A stretch of DNA of 64,000 nt, taken from Saccharospirillum mangrovi. GTDB lineage: Bacteria > Pseudomonadota > Gammaproteobacteria > Pseudomonadales > Natronospirillaceae. A model generated the notes under the pieces. It searched no databases. It was not told the DNA's origin and worked only from the letters and a program-made list of their open reading frames with translations. Position numbers and translations under genes: made by a program. Below are positions 61,318-64,000 of this stretch, piece by piece; within the stretch, counting starts at the first letter, position 1, and every line of letters begins with the position of its first letter. The stretch covers positions 1,238,001 through 1,302,000 of the forward strand of contig NZ_CP031415.1 of NCBI RefSeq assembly GCF_003367315.1. The letters run 5' to 3'.

Positions 61318-61987
61318 TGCCCGGCCGTAACGCTCGATACAGCAACGACAGCGGCAACAGAACTTCTCCGATAAAGGTGTATTGAGCGATAAAGAATCGA
61401 TCGGTACCCAGTGCGAACCAGGTGACGGTGTCGAGGAAATAACCAATGCCGCCAATGATCAACAGCCAACCAACAATCGACGGCAGGAAGCGGGCTTTAG
61501 CCACCAGCCAACCCATCGGCATCAACCACAACCCCCAGAAAATATGAGCGATCATGATGCCGTCGGCGTGCAACTGAAACGCGAACAAGATGGCAGCGTC
61601 GAGTTGGTCGCGGCTGAACACAGCGCTCATGCCTTCGGAATCCAACAGCATTAATCCGGCAACACGACACAGTTCGTTGAGCATCGCAATCGGCATGGTC
61701 GCCAGCGTGAACAACACCATAAATGCCGCCACGGTGTTGCCAAATTGGCGCAGTAAATAATAGAGCGCGACAACCAGAAACAGCTGCGTAATCTGGATGG
61801 CAAAGGCCGTTAAAATGCTCCAGCGAATGGCGGTGGTGTTGGCTTCAATATTGGCTAAGGTTGCTAGGCTGTCGCCTTCCACCCAGATAAATTCCGGCAC
61901 ATAGAGAATGCCGAATACACCCAGCGGAATCAGCAGCAGATAGAGCGCCGCGGCAATGCGGGCAAGACGTTGTTCGGATTGAGTCAT
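61289..61987 (-). CDS. DUF4386 membrane protein
   Basis: A 232-residue protein with about six helices. RLARIAAALYLLLIPLGVFG is the family start, then ILTAFAIQITQLFLVVALYY, a conserved HADGIMIAHIFWGLWLMPMG near the middle and IVGWLLIIGGIGYFLDTVTW late. The family is predicted membrane-bound and has no assigned role. ATG at 61987 is chosen over the longer frame from 62077. It follows the NAD(P)-binding gene by about 41 bases on the same strand. Confidence 0.82.
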   Translation of the reverse strand: MTQSEQRLARIAAALYLLLIPLGVFGILYVPEFIWVEGDSLATLANIEANTTAIRWSILTAFAIQITQLFLVVALYYLLRQFGNTVAAFMVLFTLATMPIAMLNELCRVAGLMLLDSEGMSAVFSRDQLDAAILFAFQLHADGIMIAHIFWGLWLMPMGWLVAKARFLPSIVGWLLIIGGIGYFLDTVTWFALGTDRFFIAQYTFIGEVLLPLSLLYRALRPGINAAEPTTN

Positions 61988-62028
61988 GGTTGTGATCCCG
62001 TTATTGAATAGGAATGAGGTTGTGGTTG

Positions 62029-62724
62029 TCAGTGCGATGGGGCGAAAGCCAGGGCCGATTCGCTTTGGCAACTGCAAATGGCCGGCGCTTGTTGAATCAG
62101 TTCGTCGTCGCTGACGGCGTGAACCATAAAGAGCGCAAAGTCGGTGCGTCGGGTGCGATTGCTGGACAGGGCGGCGTCACCAACGTGTTGCGACCAGATC
62201 GGCAAACCTTCGCTGGGGCCTTCATCCAGATCGCTGCCACGGACAACAGTCCAGCGGCGGTCGCTGTTGAAAATCAAATTGGTGGCGCGAACCTGATCGT
62301 CCAGCTCGGCTACCCGCAACCAGCGCGCTACCCTACCGAACACCGCAACGATGGCTTTCAGTTTCCAGCTGTAGCGATCTTGCCCATCCCGGCTGATGTG
62401 CCAGCCGCACGAAAAAATCAGTCGCGCGTCGCGGGGTGCCTGTTCCAAAACCGCTGTTGCGGTTCCTGAGGCGTAACGTTCCATGCCCCAGGGCACCAGA
62501 ACGGTTAATACGGCATCGCAGCCAGCGCTGGCGCGGCGAATGGTGTCGGCGTCGTCGGTCGGTGCGCCATGCAATTGAATGCGACCAACAAAGCGCGCCA
62601 GCTTGGGCAGGCTTTGTTCGCGGCAAACGGCGGAGACGTCGTAGCCGGCTGCCAGGGCGTGTTCGATCATGTATTGGCCGAGCTTTCCTGAAGCGCCAAC
62701 AATGCAGATTTTTTTAGGTTTCAT
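62029..62724 (-). CDS. NAD(P)-binding protein, NmrA/atypical SDR type
   Basis: A 231-residue Rossmann-fold protein. The nucleotide site is ICIVGASGKLGQYMIEHALA (GxxGxxG), followed by AGCDAVLTVLVPWG. A DRRWTVVRGSDLDEG segment is typical of NmrA-like atypical short-chain dehydrogenases. The catalytic Tyr-x3-Lys pair of classical SDRs is not obvious, so it may be a redox sensor or an epimerase-like enzyme. It is divergent from the LysR gene that likely controls it. Confidence 0.82.
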   Translation of the reverse strand: MKPKKICIVGASGKLGQYMIEHALAAGYDVSAVCREQSLPKLARFVGRIQLHGAPTDDADTIRRASAGCDAVLTVLVPWGMERYASGTATAVLEQAPRDARLIFSCGWHISRDGQDRYSWKLKAIVAVFGRVARWLRVAELDDQVRATNLIFNSDRRWTVVRGSDLDEGPSEGLPIWSQHVGDAALSSNRTRRTDFALFMVHAVSDDELIQQAPAICSCQSESALAFAPSH

Positions 62725-62808
62725 GGGTCAATAGCTCCGATAAGTAAGGTTGAAATCAGTGTACGGGGCATTGGTGAGGCGTTACATTGCCCAAATCGGC
62801 CTGGCATC

Positions 62809-62824
62809 TATGCAAATATGCATA
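62809..62824. promoter_or_regulatory. Candidate LysR operator in the divergent gap
   Basis: TATGCAAATATGCATA is a near-perfect palindrome around ATGCA-AATA-TGCAT and fits the T-N11-A form of LysR sites. It ends just before the ribosome-binding site of the LysR gene and about 85 bases upstream of the divergent gene. Confidence 0.55.
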
Positions 62825-62840
62825 CCTTAAGGAGTCTGTT

Positions 62841-63758
62841 TTGGATTGGACCGCCATCAATTTCGATTGGAATCGGGCGCGCGCTTTTCTGGTGACCGCA
62901 GAAGAAGGTTCGTTTTCCGCCGGCGCCCGTGCCTTGGGGCTGGCGCAGCCAACGTTGGGGCGTCAGGTGTCGGCATTGGAGATGGAGTTGGGCGTTACGT
63001 TGTTTGAGCGTGTCGGGCAGGGGTTGGTGCTGACCGCCGCCGGCCGCCAATTGAAACAACACGTGCAGATGATGGCCGAAGCGGCCGGCCGTTTTTCGTT
63101 GTCGGCGACCGGGCAGGCCACTCAGTTGGATGGCACCGTGACCATCGCCGCCAGTGAACTGGAAGCGGTGTTTTTGTTGCCCTCGGTGATCAGCCGCATT
63201 CGCCAGCGTTGGCCGGGTATCCATCTGGATGTGCAGGTATCGCATTCGGTGGCCGATCTGAAACGCCGCGAAGCCGACATTGCGCTGCGTTCGTTTCGTC
63301 CCACCGAGCCCGATCTCATTGCCCGAAAGCTCTACGAAGAGCCCATCTGGCTATACGGAACGCCGCAATATTTATCGACGTTCGGTCAGTTGGAACGGCT
63401 GGAGGATTTGCGCGATGTCCAGGTGATTGGGTTTGAACAAAGCAACCAATTGGAAGAATTTCTCAAGCCCCGAGGCTGGCCCATCGGTCAGGACAACGTT
63501 CGCATTACATCGCTATCGCAAATGCTGCATTGGCAACTGGTGCGACTGCACCAGGGACTTGGTTTTTTTCCGCAGCGCATTGGCGATACTGAGCCGGCGT
63601 TTCAACGCGCCTTTGAGCATCTGGGGCCACCATTACAGTTGCCATTGTGGTTGGTGAGCCATCGTGAATTGCGCACCAGCCAACGGGTAAGGGTGGTGTA
63701 TGATGCCCTGGCAGAAGCCCTCGCCGACACCGGTGAAGTGTCATCGGCGCATTGGTAA
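62841..63758 (+). CDS. LysR-family transcriptional regulator
   Basis: A 305-residue LysR regulator. The helix-turn-helix is FLVTAEEGSFSAGARALGLA followed by QPTLGRQVSALEMELGVTLF. The effector domain (residues about 90-300) has the two periplasmic-binding-like lobes. TTG at 62841 has AAGGAG six bases upstream, better than the earlier in-frame ATG at 62787. It probably controls the divergent NAD(P)-binding and DUF4386 genes. Confidence 0.9.
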   Translation: MDWTAINFDWNRARAFLVTAEEGSFSAGARALGLAQPTLGRQVSALEMELGVTLFERVGQGLVLTAAGRQLKQHVQMMAEAAGRFSLSATGQATQLDGTVTIAASELEAVFLLPSVISRIRQRWPGIHLDVQVSHSVADLKRREADIALRSFRPTEPDLIARKLYEEPIWLYGTPQYLSTFGQLERLEDLRDVQVIGFEQSNQLEEFLKPRGWPIGQDNVRITSLSQMLHWQLVRLHQGLGFFPQRIGDTEPAFQRAFEHLGPPLQLPLWLVSHRELRTSQRVRVVYDALAEALADTGEVSSAHW

Positions 63759-63809
63759 GCTGAGCTGGAATAGGCGCCTGGGCAAGTCTATCCACACAGG
63801 GAGATAAGT

Positions 63810-64000
63810 ATGAATGTTGTCGCGTTAAGCAAAGACGATCAGCATCGTTTTTCCAAAGTGCCAGCCGAGCAACTGACGTTTCGGGCCGGCTATGGCATTG
63901 AAGGCGATACGCACGCTGGTACCACTGTGCAGCACCGCTCTCGGGTCAAGGTCGATCCGACTCAACCTAACTTGCGGCAAGTGCATTTGATCGCCGCAGA
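63810..64000 (+). CDS. MOSC-domain protein, 5' end only
   Basis: The gene starts at ATG 63810 with AGGGAGA upstream and runs off the right edge after 63 codons. MNVVALSKDDQHRFSKV is followed by GYGIEGDTHAGTTVQHRSRV and LRQVHLIAAE. G-x-GIEGD-x-HAG and the following R-Q-V-H-L-I are the hallmarks of MOSC domains, which handle sulfur or molybdenum cofactor substrates. Nothing more can be said from the fragment. Confidence 0.8.
   Translation, partial: MNVVALSKDDQHRFSKVPAEQLTFRAGYGIEGDTHAGTTVQHRSRVKVDPTQPNLRQVHLIAA

Noticed and set aside
1-64000. Mobile elements, prophage, CRISPR-Cas or restriction systems
   Set aside because: No transposase, integrase, capsid, Cas or methylase/nuclease reading frame was recognised and no long direct or inverted repeats other than the tRNA copies were noticed.

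Overview
The window reads as an ordinary chromosomal segment of a moderately GC-rich gammaproteobacterium. The block ruvCAB-tolQRAB-pal-cpoB-queC-tRNA(Lys)-nadA, the cbb3 oxidase cluster beside an ANR/FNR regulator, and gammaproteobacterial proteins such as RlmM, EpmC, PdxB, BamC, BepA and TtcA all fit the Pseudomonas/Oceanospirillales side of the class. The genus is an inference and cannot be fixed from the sequence alone. I see no insertion sequence, prophage, CRISPR array or plasmid function.

Layout. 0-3.6 kb: the start of a histone-deacetylase-like gene faces a Pat-type protein lysine acetyltransferase, which overlaps nudC. 3.6-15.4 kb (all minus strand): ccoN-O-Q-P, ccoG-H-I-S, a UreH/TauE-like membrane protein, a ChaC-like protein, ttcA and the oxygen sensor anr/fnr. 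FNR boxes lie before ccoN and before a 47-residue membrane ORF next to anr. 15.6-27.9 kb (plus strand): acylphosphatase, aspS, yebC, ruvCAB, the Tol-Pal envelope system, queC, two identical tRNA-Lys genes and nadA. A perfect Fur-type palindrome sits at 15.53 kb. 27.9-35.3 kb: bepA, a TusA-like protein, a PerM-type permease, bcp, dapA, bamC, a metallo-beta-lactamase-fold hydrolase, purC and an outer-membrane barrel. 35.4-45.5 kb: a TetR regulator, nnr, an unknown lipoprotein, unknown membrane proteins, a tandem pair of FKBP-type proteins (one lacking the isomerase domain), two tRNA-Asn genes, yheT, rlmM and tusA. 45.4-53.3 kb: a MATE pump, epmC, a large EAL-domain membrane phosphodiesterase, an RhlB-like helicase with a long structured leader, and pdxB.

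53.4-64 kb is an accessory stretch of short, mostly single-gene units: a stand-alone AraC DNA-binding domain, two VOC proteins, DoxX-like, isochorismatase-like, DHFR-like, nudK, YdeI-like, GST, DUF2784/DUF4386-type membrane proteins, an NAD(P)-binding protein divergent from a LysR regulator, and the beginning of a MOSC protein. Domain composition suggests small-molecule detoxification and stress functions.

How it works together. Anr (4Fe-4S cysteines visible) probably activates ccoN and the micro-ORF beside it through FNR boxes placed about 32-33 bp upstream of their -10 elements. The cco genes build the high-affinity oxidase and its copper and haem assembly factors. The Tol-Pal, BamC and BepA genes maintain the outer membrane. 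I found no clearly novel multi-gene system. The best leads are the stand-alone FKBP N-domain paralogue, the FNR-controlled micro-ORF, the orphan Fur palindrome, and the structured leaders around the EAL and RhlB genes.
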